Shown here piece by piece: positions 26,399 through 33,908 of a stretch of 49,918 nucleotides of DNA. The notes under the pieces are model-generated. The model was given only the letters and a program-made list of their open reading frames with translations. It searched no databases and was not told the DNA's origin. Where the stretch lies: positions 1 to 49,918 of the forward strand of contig DATJJR010000003.1 in NCBI GenBank assembly GCA_035492055.1, given 5' to 3'. The stretch is from Ga0074130 sp035492055. Its GTDB lineage: Bacteria; Pseudomonadota; Gammaproteobacteria; Burkholderiales; Rhodocyclaceae. The stretch's first letter is position 1. Each line of letters starts with the position of its first letter. A program made the position numbers and the translations under genes.

Positions 26399-27976
26399 TC
26401 AGCCCTTGCCGAGCATCACGCGGTTACGACCAGCGCCTTTGGCTTCATACAACGCTTCGTCGGCAGATGCAACGAAGGTGCGCTCATCCAAGCCTGAGTG
26501 CCAGCCAGCAACACCGGCACTGAACGTGATCTTGAGGGGTGGCGTCTGCCCCGGCACAAGCTGGTTCGAGATCGACTGGCGCATGCGATCAATCACCATC
26601 ACGGCTTCCTTCGCCGAGGTATTTGGCATCAGCAACGCAAACTCCTCACCGCCGTAGCGTGCCAGTACATCGGCGCGACGCATCTGCTGGTTCAATGCAT
26701 CAACAAGAAACTTGAGCGTGACATCGCCAACCTCATGACCACGCGTGTCATTGACACGCTTGAAGTGATCGATGTCGAGCACACACAAACTCAGTTCGCC
26801 ACCATAGCGATGTACACGTGCCAACTCAGCACGCAGCAAGGGCGTAAACGCCCGCCGATTGAGGCATCCCGTCAGAAAATCATGCGTTGCCTGTTCGTGC
26901 AGCTCGTTGTTCAATTCTGATAGCCTGGTGTTAGCAGTCTCCAGACGCTGGCGATCGCTACGGGCGCGCAAAAAATAAAACAAACCGACCCACAAACTCC
27001 AGATCAGCCCGGACACACCGATAGCGCCAACCAGAAAGACGGTATTTTTCTGCCAGCGCGCATCGCGCAACATGTCGAAATCCATCATCACGTGAATGAT
27101 CAAGCCAGGGTCTGTCATGACGCGACTGCCCATCAACACAGGCATGTCGTCAAACAGCATGATGCCCGGATACTCGCTCACACCTGCCGACTGCAAAGGC
27201 AGTGGTGGAAAATCATCGCGGGCATATCGGCTGTGGACTTGCTCCGGCGTTAATCGATCAATCGTCGTTTCGCCGGGCATTGCATTGAACATGAAACGCG
27301 GCTCATCAGTCAGCACGACGATGCCGTAGTTGTCGCTGACCAAGGTATCGCCGATACGCGCCAAATGCTGCAGACGCGATTGATTGAGCTTGATAGCGAC
27401 GGTACCGACAACCTTGCCATGATCAAAAATCGGCATCGAGAAATAAAAACCCGGCACCTTGCTCATTCGCCCCATCGCAAACTGGTAGCCAGGTATTCCG
27501 CTCATGGCCATTCTGAAATGCATGCGGTCGCTGAAATCCCTGCCGATGGGACTATTGACAGTACCCGCATTGCTGGATGCCACGCAGAGGCCCGTAGCGT
27601 TCATGATGTAGACCAGATCTACGTTGAAGCTGCCGGAAAGCTTTTTCAGGAAACGATTGGCCTCGGCCACTTTGGCCGGCGACCGAATTGCATCCAGCAC
27701 ATGGCCCTCGTCTGCCAACCATCCGCCCAGATTTCGTGCTTGTGTAAAGACGGTTTGGAGATCGCTTTCAGCATCGTTGAGTTGGCTTTCAATGACAATG
27801 CTTTGGCGTTGCGTCGCAAGCTCAACACGTCGATCTTGCCAATGCTCGGCACCACTCCAGACAAGCACGAGGATCATCGGCAAACACAGCAGCGTCATGC
27901 CACTGGCCAGCAATAGCGGGGAAGCCTCACGCCAGCGTGAAAAATGCGTGCGTACGATTGCGCGCAATTTCCTCAT
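26399..27976 (-). CDS. membrane diguanylate cyclase with periplasmic Cache-type sensor
   Basis: A 525-residue protein that should make c-di-GMP. TM1 lies at about 21-42. A periplasmic region of about 280 residues looks like a double Cache sensor (SSNAGTVNSPIGRDFSDR and GYQFAMGRMSKVPGFYFSMP are typical). TM2 lies near 315-337, followed by a short coiled linker and GGDEF. The catalytic motif is GGEEF, preceded by an intact RxxD inhibitory site (RRAD) five residues before, and LTGCLNRRAF is the usual domain start. No EAL domain is present. Its stop codon directly abuts the ppk stop on the other strand, with no spacer and no visible terminator. Ligand unknown. Confidence 0.92.
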   Translation of the reverse strand: MRKLRAIVRTHFSRWREASPLLLASGMTLLCLPMILVLVWSGAEHWQDRRVELATQRQSIVIESQLNDAESDLQTVFTQARNLGGWLADEGHVLDAIRSPAKVAEANRFLKKLSGSFNVDLVYIMNATGLCVASSNAGTVNSPIGRDFSDRMHFRMAMSGIPGYQFAMGRMSKVPGFYFSMPIFDHGKVVGTVAIKLNQSRLQHLARIGDTLVSDNYGIVVLTDEPRFMFNAMPGETTIDRLTPEQVHSRYARDDFPPLPLQSAGVSEYPGIMLFDDMPVLMGSRVMTDPGLIIHVMMDFDMLRDARWQKNTVFLVGAIGVSGLIWSLWVGLFYFLRARSDRQRLETANTRLSELNNELHEQATHDFLTGCLNRRAFTPLLRAELARVHRYGGELSLCVLDIDHFKRVNDTRGHEVGDVTLKFLVDALNQQMRRADVLARYGGEEFALLMPNTSAKEAVMVIDRMRQSISNQLVPGQTPPLKITFSAGVAGWHSGLDERTFVASADEALYEAKGAGRNRVMLGKG

Positions 27977-28038
27977 GCTTCACTTCCCTTTCCCGGATAT
28001 CCGTTCACGCTCGTTGTCACACCATGTCCAGCCATCGC

Positions 28039-30237
28039 TCAACCGCGCCGCACGGATACCACTCCAGACACCTCATGCAGCAACGCAAGAATTCGTTTCA
28101 GCTTGTCCAGTCCAGGCAATTCAACGGTAAAGGACATATTGGCACCGCCCTGGCGCGACAGCGTATTCACTGCCGTAACATTGACCTTCTCTCGCGATAG
28201 CAGTTCCGAAATGTCGCGCAGCAGGCCCTGTCGATCGCTGGCTTCGATCTTGAGGTCGACGGAGTAAACACCCTCGGTACGCCCGCCTTCATCCGAGTGT
28301 CCCCAGCTCACCTCAATGCGGCGCTCGGGATTGCGCATCACCATGTTGCGGAAGTTCGGACATTCGGCGCGATGGACTGATACGCCGCGACCGCGCGTGA
28401 CGAAACCGGCAATCGCATCCGGCGGCACCGGCTTGCAGCAACGTCCGAGTTGCGTCAGCAACTTGTCGACCCCGACGATCAGGACATCGCCGCTGCCAGC
28501 CTTGCTGCGCTTGGTCTGAATTTCCGGTAGCTGCGGCGCTTCGGCCACTGCGCCATGCAAAACCTGACGCAGCGCATTCGGGCCAATTTCGCCGCGTGCG
28601 ACACCGAGATACAGCTCATCGCTGCTCTTCAGTCCAAGCTTTTGTGCCAGTTCTTCAATATTGGATTGTGTCTGGCCTTCGCGCTGCAACTCCTTGGCGA
28701 GCAGTACCCGCCCCTGTGCCAGCAGCTCCGCCTCCTCCTGAGCGGCGAACCATTGCCGCGCCTTTTGCTTGGCGCGATGCGTGACCAGATATCCCTGTGC
28801 CGGCACCAGCCAGTCGCGTGATGGTCCGCCGGCTTTTGCAGCAATGATCTCGACGCTCTGGCCATTCTTGAGTGGTGTATTGAGCGGCACCAATTGGCCG
28901 TCAACACGCGCACCGCGGCAGCGATGACCCAGATCGGTATGCAGACGATAGGCAAAGTCCACTGGCGTCGCGCCACTGGCGAGGTCAATCACCTTGCCCT
29001 GTGGCGTCATGACATAGATGGTGTCATCCAGCGATGCCCGCTTGAACTGCGCCACCCATTCGGTGCTGTCGGTGATTTCGTCACGCCAAGACAGCAGTTG
29101 CCGCAGCCAGGCAATCTTGTCCTCATATTCACCTTCGGCCTTGGCCGACGTACCCGATTCCTTGTAGCGCCAGTGTGCAGCCACGCCGAGCTCTGCATGC
29201 TGGTGCATCTCGTGGGTACGAATCTGCACCTCCAGTGCACGACCATCGTCGGCCATCACGGCGGTATGCAGCGAGCGGTAGAAATTACCCTTCGGATGTG
29301 AAATGTAGTCGTCGAACTCCTTGGGGATCGGCTGCCAGAATTGGTGCACGAGGCCCAATGCCGCATAGCAATCCTTGATTTCGTCGACGATGATGCGCAA
29401 GGCACGCACGTCATACACCTCGGAGAAAGCCAGGTCCTTGCCGCGCATCTTGTTCCAGATACTGTAGATATGCTTGGGCCGACCATACACCTCGGCTTTG
29501 ATGCCTTGTGCCGCAAGTTCCTTTTTCAGCCTCGCAACCGAACGCTCGATGAAATCCGCCCGCTCAAGGCGACGTTCATCCAGCATCTTCGCGATGCGCT
29601 TGTAGGTCGCCGGATCGAGAAAGCGAAAGGACAAATCCTCCAACTCCCACTTCAGTTGCCACACACCCAGGCGATTTGCCAGCGGCGCGTAGAGCTCCAG
29701 CGCCTCGCGTGCGAAAGCATCCCGCAGCGGCGTATGCTCTGCCCCCTTGACCTCGGTCAGATAACGCAAGGTTTGCGTACGACTGGCAAGGCGAAGCAGT
29801 ACCACGCGCACATCATCTGCCATGGCCAGCAGCATCTTGCGCAGAACCTCGGCCTGCGTCCTGATTTCCGCGGGCGACGCGGAATCATGCAACGCGGCGA
29901 GCCTTAGTCCTTTCAGGCGTTGCAGACCGAGCACCAGATCGGCAACCGGCTTGCCGAACTTCTCGCTCAAAATCTCATGCGGCGACTCAAATGCATCGCC
30001 CACGGCGAATAGCAGCGCCGCCACACGCGTATCGGCATCCACTTCGAGGCTGGCCACGAGCGCCGCTACGCCAATGGCGTGCGCGAGCATGTCCTCGCCG
30101 GTGGCGACGGTACGCCCGGCGTAAACTTCTCGCGCAAGCGCGAGCGCCTGCATCACGGTGGAAGATGCTGTCGGGTCGAGCCCGGCAGAAAGTCCGACCA
30201 GTGTGTCTTCAGCGGTATTCTCTGTCACTGCAACCAT
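28039..30237 (-). CDS. relA: GTP pyrophosphokinase RelA ((p)ppGpp synthetase I)
   Basis: A 732-residue long RSH protein that makes (p)ppGpp on starved ribosomes. The N-terminal hydrolase-like domain has lost the HD pair: where SpoT has HD, this reads AALLFAVGDAF (73-83), so hydrolysis is not expected. The synthetase domain is intact, with YGRPKHIYSIWNKM, YDVRALRIIV, YISHPKGNFYRSLHT and EVQIRTHEMHQHAELGVAAHW. TGS (about 400-460), a zinc-finger-like region (CCKPVPPD) and a C-terminal ACT domain follow. The ATG at 30237 is preferred to the open frame up to 30432 because residues before it overlap the divergent gene and are not family-like. Only 15 bases separate it from mtfA. Confidence 0.95.
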   Translation of the reverse strand: MVAVTENTAEDTLVGLSAGLDPTASSTVMQALALAREVYAGRTVATGEDMLAHAIGVAALVASLEVDADTRVAALLFAVGDAFESPHEILSEKFGKPVADLVLGLQRLKGLRLAALHDSASPAEIRTQAEVLRKMLLAMADDVRVVLLRLASRTQTLRYLTEVKGAEHTPLRDAFAREALELYAPLANRLGVWQLKWELEDLSFRFLDPATYKRIAKMLDERRLERADFIERSVARLKKELAAQGIKAEVYGRPKHIYSIWNKMRGKDLAFSEVYDVRALRIIVDEIKDCYAALGLVHQFWQPIPKEFDDYISHPKGNFYRSLHTAVMADDGRALEVQIRTHEMHQHAELGVAAHWRYKESGTSAKAEGEYEDKIAWLRQLLSWRDEITDSTEWVAQFKRASLDDTIYVMTPQGKVIDLASGATPVDFAYRLHTDLGHRCRGARVDGQLVPLNTPLKNGQSVEIIAAKAGGPSRDWLVPAQGYLVTHRAKQKARQWFAAQEEAELLAQGRVLLAKELQREGQTQSNIEELAQKLGLKSSDELYLGVARGEIGPNALRQVLHGAVAEAPQLPEIQTKRSKAGSGDVLIVGVDKLLTQLGRCCKPVPPDAIAGFVTRGRGVSVHRAECPNFRNMVMRNPERRIEVSWGHSDEGGRTEGVYSVDLKIEASDRQGLLRDISELLSREKVNVTAVNTLSRQGGANMSFTVELPGLDKLKRILALLHEVSGVVSVRRG

Positions 30238-30252
30238 AGCCGCGATTATCCC

Positions 30253-30993
30253 ATGCTGGACCTCATCAAGCGTCTGTTCACGAGCACGGCCAACAACCCC
30301 GTTTCGGAAGCCCAATGGCAGGCGGCCGAAGCCTGTTTGCCTTTTCTCGCATACCTTGATGAAGAAGAACGCTCCCGCCTGCGCATGCTGGCGCTCGATT
30401 TCATCCGGCGGAAATCGTGGCAAGGCGCGCACGCTCTCGTCATCACGCTGGAAATGCAGCTCGTTATTGCACTACAGGCATGCCTGCTGATTCTCAAACG
30501 CGATGTGTCGGAATACGATGGCTGGGTCGAAATCGTCCTCTACCCAGGCGATTTCATCATCCCGCGCGAAGTCATGGACGAAGACGGCATCGTCCATGAA
30601 TACGACGACGAAGTGCTCGGCGAAGCCTGGGACGGCGGCCCATTGCTGTTATCGTGGCAGGAAGGCGGAGGCAATGTCGATGGCATCAACGTCGTTATCC
30701 ATGAATTCGCGCACAAGCTCGATATGAACACCGGTTTCGCCGATGGCATGCCGCCCTTGCCCGATGCCGCCGCGCGACGGCAATGGGTGCGCGTTTTCAC
30801 CGAGGCCTACACGCGCTTCTGCGAACGCGTCGATAGCGAAGAGACAACGGAAATCGATCCCTACGCCGCAGAAAGCCCGGCCGAATTCTTTGCCGTTGTC
30901 AGTGAAGTTTTTTTCGAAGCACCCGAAATTCTCAAGCGCGACTATGCTGATGTGTATGCCGAGCTTGCATCCTTCTATCGGCAAACACCCTAG
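30253..30993 (+). CDS. mtfA: zinc-dependent peptidase MtfA (M90 family)
   Basis: A 246-residue cytoplasmic protein with the zinc site HEFAHKLD at residues 150-157 and a downstream acidic PAEFFAVVSEVFFE helix that should carry the third ligand. In Escherichia coli, MtfA binds the repressor Mlc and so affects glucose PTS genes, and it has aminopeptidase activity. The family also includes SpoT-like neighbours only by chance, so function here is by homology. The ATG at 30253 begins MLDLIKRLF; the open frame upstream overlaps relA and is rejected. It starts 15 bases from relA on the opposite strand, so its promoter must lie inside relA. sodC follows 21 bases later on the same strand. Confidence 0.9.
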   Translation: MLDLIKRLFTSTANNPVSEAQWQAAEACLPFLAYLDEEERSRLRMLALDFIRRKSWQGAHALVITLEMQLVIALQACLLILKRDVSEYDGWVEIVLYPGDFIIPREVMDEDGIVHEYDDEVLGEAWDGGPLLLSWQEGGGNVDGINVVIHEFAHKLDMNTGFADGMPPLPDAAARRQWVRVFTEAYTRFCERVDSEETTEIDPYAAESPAEFFAVVSEVFFEAPEILKRDYADVYAELASFYRQTP

Positions 30994-31014
30994 TCCTCAC
31001 AAGGAGACGTGGTT

Positions 31015-31530
31015 ATGAGAAAGCTCGCCCCCGCGCTGTTGCTTGCTGTTGCAGGCACTTGCTTCGCCGCTGACATCACCGTGCCGATGAATGTCGTCGA
31101 TGAAAACGGTATCGGCCCTGCCGCTGGTCAGGTCACTGTCAGCGAAACACCCTACGGACTTGTCTTCACACCCAAACTGACGGGCCTGATGCCGGGCTTG
31201 CATGGTTTCCACGTGCACGAGAATCCCAGTTGCGCCGCGCTGGAAAAAGATGGCAAGAAAGTCCCCGCGCTTGCTGCCGGCGGCCATTACGACCCGGGCA
31301 AAACCGGCCATCACGGTACGCCGTGGGGTGACGGCCATCTCGGTGATCTACCGCCCCTCTACGTTGCTGCCGATGGCACCGCCACACAGCCGGTACTCGC
31401 TCCGCGGCTGAAGCTCTCCGATCTGCCCGGCCATTCGCTGATGATCCATGCCGGCGGCGACAATCATTCCGACCACCCCATGCCGCTCGGTGGCGGCGGT
31501 GCACGCATCGTCTGCGGTGTCATGCCTTGA
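31015..31530 (+). CDS. sodC: periplasmic Cu-Zn superoxide dismutase
   Basis: A 171-residue protein with a clear Sec signal peptide (cut after TCFA at about residue 18). It removes superoxide in the periplasm. Copper and zinc ligands are in place: HGFHVHEN, GGHYDPGKTGHH, a histidine in WGDGHLGDLP, and IHAGGDNHSD. The disulfide cysteines (PSCAAL and IVCGVMP) are also kept. AAGGAG eight bases before the ATG at 31015 sets the start, although a GTG at 31009 is also in frame. It may be co-transcribed with mtfA (21-base gap) or have its own promoter. The convergent TPR gene ends 42 bases downstream. Confidence 0.94.
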   Translation: MRKLAPALLLAVAGTCFAADITVPMNVVDENGIGPAAGQVTVSETPYGLVFTPKLTGLMPGLHGFHVHENPSCAALEKDGKKVPALAAGGHYDPGKTGHHGTPWGDGHLGDLPPLYVAADGTATQPVLAPRLKLSDLPGHSLMIHAGGDNHSDHPMPLGGGGARIVCGVMP

Positions 31531-31572
31531 TTTCCTGTGCCTTGGTCCGGCGGCGCTAACGTCCACCGACAC

Positions 31573-32937
31573 TCATGAACGGTGCGTCAGCGCCGCTGCG
31601 ACTGCATCCATCACATCAGCCCAATTGCCGCCAGGCGCCTGTCGGAACAAACGCATGACACCCGGATACCACGGCGTGGTGTCGATATCCTTGAGCCAGC
31701 GCCCGTCGGTCTTGTAATCCGCCAGCAGTAACCAACAAGGCTTGCCGAGTGCGCCAACCAGATGCGCCACGGCACTGTCGATGCTGATGACAAGATCAAG
31801 ATTGGCAACAGCTGCAGCGGTATCACCGAAGTCGCGGAACTGCGTGGCGAGATCGGTCAGCGGCAGCGGCGGCAGGTCCTGGCCGGCATGCGGTTGCCCT
31901 TGCCAGAGCTGCAGACTGAACCAACGCACACCCGGAATGGCCGCCAACGGTGCAAACACGGAAGTATCGTAAATCGACCGATCGGCATCGTTCTCGAAAT
32001 TGGCATTGCCGCGCCAGACGAGCCCGATCTTCAGGCCAGGCTGGTCTCCGATGATTGACGCCCAGCGTTGAACATCCACGGTATCGGCATGCAGATACGG
32101 ATATTCACCTTGAACGACATCCGGACGCGTGCCGAACAGATACGGAAACATCATCGGCACGATCCAGTAATCCCAAGTTCCCGTCGGCGGATCAATCTGG
32201 ATCGGGATCAATTCATCCACACCGGGCAAACACTTGAACAGACGCAACAGGCCGGGGTGGCACATCACCGTCACGCGGGCCGCGCCATGTTGCGACTTAA
32301 GCAACGGGATGTAGCGACAAAACTGGAGCATATCGCCGTGTCCGGCCTCATACGACACGAAAATGGACCTGCCTTGCAAAGGTTCGCCATGCCATTGCGC
32401 AAAAGACAGGCGCTTGGCCGTATTCGCCACCCAGTCGCTACCTTGCAAACAGGCAAAACCCTCTTCCCAGCGTCCCTGACGAATCAGGATGTAGGCAAGA
32501 TTGAAACGCAGGCCCCGATAATCGGGCGAAATCTGCATGCCGGTGCGATAGCACTGCTCGGCCTCCGCCTCTCGCTTCATGCAGGCGAGTAGCGCGCCAA
32601 GATTCGTATAGGTTCCGGGCTCGTCGGTACGGATCGCCAGGGCCATGCGGTACTGGATTTCGGCTTCGATCAGGCGCTTCTGCTTGTGTAACATCGCGCC
32701 AAAATTGCGCAGCGTTTGCGTTTGCCAGGGCTGCAGCTCAAGCGCGCGGCGATAGTGCGGCTCGGCCTCGGCCATGTGGCCCTGATGCTCAAGTGCCAAC
32801 GCCAGATTGGCATGCGCCTCGGCCAGGTCGGGTTGCAATGCCAGCGCCTCGCGCAGGGCCGCTTCGGCCCCGGACAAATCACGCGTGCTGAGCAGGCGGG
32901 TTCCTTCGTAGAAACGGTCGGCAGCAGTGGTCGTCAT
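31573..32937 (-). CDS. TPR protein with glycosyltransferase-9-like C-terminus
   Basis: A 454-residue cytoplasmic protein. Residues about 5-170 contain four to five tetratricopeptide repeats (repeated A-x4-ALEL-P and NLGALL patterns). The C-terminal part, about 190-450, looks like a GT-B family 9 heptosyltransferase-like domain, with the donor-site stretch LVISIDSAVAHLVGALGKPCWLLLA as the best marker. Its substrate is unknown; protein or cell-surface glycan transfer are possible. The ATG at 32937 starts the first TPR helix; an upstream in-frame ATG at 32997 would add 20 residues. No strong ribosome site is visible. It is divergent from the shikimate-kinase-like gene. Confidence 0.8.
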   Translation of the reverse strand: MTTTAADRFYEGTRLLSTRDLSGAEAALREALALQPDLAEAHANLALALEHQGHMAEAEPHYRRALELQPWQTQTLRNFGAMLHKQKRLIEAEIQYRMALAIRTDEPGTYTNLGALLACMKREAEAEQCYRTGMQISPDYRGLRFNLAYILIRQGRWEEGFACLQGSDWVANTAKRLSFAQWHGEPLQGRSIFVSYEAGHGDMLQFCRYIPLLKSQHGAARVTVMCHPGLLRLFKCLPGVDELIPIQIDPPTGTWDYWIVPMMFPYLFGTRPDVVQGEYPYLHADTVDVQRWASIIGDQPGLKIGLVWRGNANFENDADRSIYDTSVFAPLAAIPGVRWFSLQLWQGQPHAGQDLPPLPLTDLATQFRDFGDTAAAVANLDLVISIDSAVAHLVGALGKPCWLLLADYKTDGRWLKDIDTTPWYPGVMRLFRQAPGGNWADVMDAVAAALTHRS

Positions 32938-33037
32938 CAGACAATAAAGGGGTTTATGTGGTTGAATACCGCACCCCGAATATACCGTGCCCGGCACGGG
33001 TTCCGACCTACGTTCAATCCGGCTTCACTGGATCACA

Positions 33038-33544
33038 ATGAAACAAAGAATTTCCAACCTTGTCCTGATCGGCATGCCCGGTGCAGGCAAGAGCACCGTC
33101 GGCGTGATGCTGGCAGAAAAGACCAATCGTCATTTCGTCGATACCGATGCATTGATCGAGAAAGCCCAAGGCCGCAGTCTGCAGGACATCGTGGACAAAG
33201 ACGGCTACCTTGAACTGCGTCGTATCGAAGAAACCGCCCTGTTGGAGATTTCGGTACAGGATCACGTCATCTCGACCGGCGGCAGTGCGGTATACAGCAG
33301 CGCTGCAATGGATCACCTGAAAATCGGTGCCACTGCAGTCTTTCTCGATGTCAGCCTGGAGACACTGGAAGAACGCATTCCCAATTTCAGTACACGTGGT
33401 TTGGCCAAGCGTCCCAATCAGAGTTTTTCGGAACTCTTTGAGGAACGCAACGGCCTTTATCGCAAGTTCGCCGATGTCACCGTGAAGTGCGATGGATTGA
33501 CTGCGGACGAAGTATGCGACCGCATCATCGCAGCGACGTCCTGA
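33038..33544 (+). CDS. shikimate kinase-like protein
   Basis: A 168-residue P-loop kinase of the shikimate kinase fold. Walker A is GMPGAGKST, and the shikimate-binding DTD (VDTDALIE) and LRRIEE arginine follow. The loop that is GGG in true shikimate kinases reads STGGSAVYS here. The lid region KRPNQSFSELFEERNGLYRKFAD keeps an RP and a late arginine. Because the binding-loop glycine is altered and the gene is not next to aroB, this may be a second, specialised kinase rather than the housekeeping AroK/AroL. The ATG at 33038 fits family starts. It appears to be first in a three-gene plus-strand group with the next two genes. Confidence 0.78.
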   Translation: MKQRISNLVLIGMPGAGKSTVGVMLAEKTNRHFVDTDALIEKAQGRSLQDIVDKDGYLELRRIEETALLEISVQDHVISTGGSAVYSSAAMDHLKIGATAVFLDVSLETLEERIPNFSTRGLAKRPNQSFSELFEERNGLYRKFADVTVKCDGLTADEVCDRIIAATS

Positions 33545-33568
33545 CACAACAGGGAGCATTGTTTCATC

Positions 33569-33847
33569 ATGTCCAAGAAAATCCTGTCCGCCATCATCGC
33601 CGTATTGCTTTTGGTCATTGCCGCATTCGCGCTCAACCCATCTGCAGCACAGCATCGCGATGCGATACGGGATGCGGTCGCCGATCAAAGCCCCATTGCC
33701 GGGATACTCGGACTCGGAGCGCTGGTATCGCTTGCAACCAACTACCATTCAGCTGGCGTTTTCTCGTATACCAAGGCCGATGATCGCGTCATATCCATCG
33801 GCGCGTTTGGCCTGGTGCATGTGATCCGGCGCAGTACACAGGAATAA
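33569..33847 (+). CDS. small membrane-anchored hypothetical protein
   Basis: A 92-residue protein. Residues 3-22 form a hydrophobic segment, either a signal anchor or a cleavable signal (AFALNPSAA follows). The rest, with ALNPS at the membrane edge, then LGALVSLATNYHSAGVFSYTKADDRVISIGAFGLVHVI, looks like a small beta-rich domain and resembles the DUF4359-type pattern of NPS followed by a late FG motif. I do not claim a firm family match. It lies 24 bases after the shikimate-kinase-like gene and 61 before the ClC gene, so all three could be one transcript. A GGGAGCA site precedes the ATG. No function is inferred. Confidence 0.68.
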   Translation: MSKKILSAIIAVLLLVIAAFALNPSAAQHRDAIRDAVADQSPIAGILGLGALVSLATNYHSAGVFSYTKADDRVISIGAFGLVHVIRRSTQE

Positions 33848-33908
33848 CTGTTTCCCCTCGCCGTACAATCGGCCTTCACATTCGTCTCCGGGTGAATTGT
33901 CCGCAGCA

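Noticed and set aside
30238..30432. N-terminal extension of relA to 30432
   Set aside because: It would run through the start of mtfA and lacks RelA-like sequence; the ATG at 30237 agrees with family starts.
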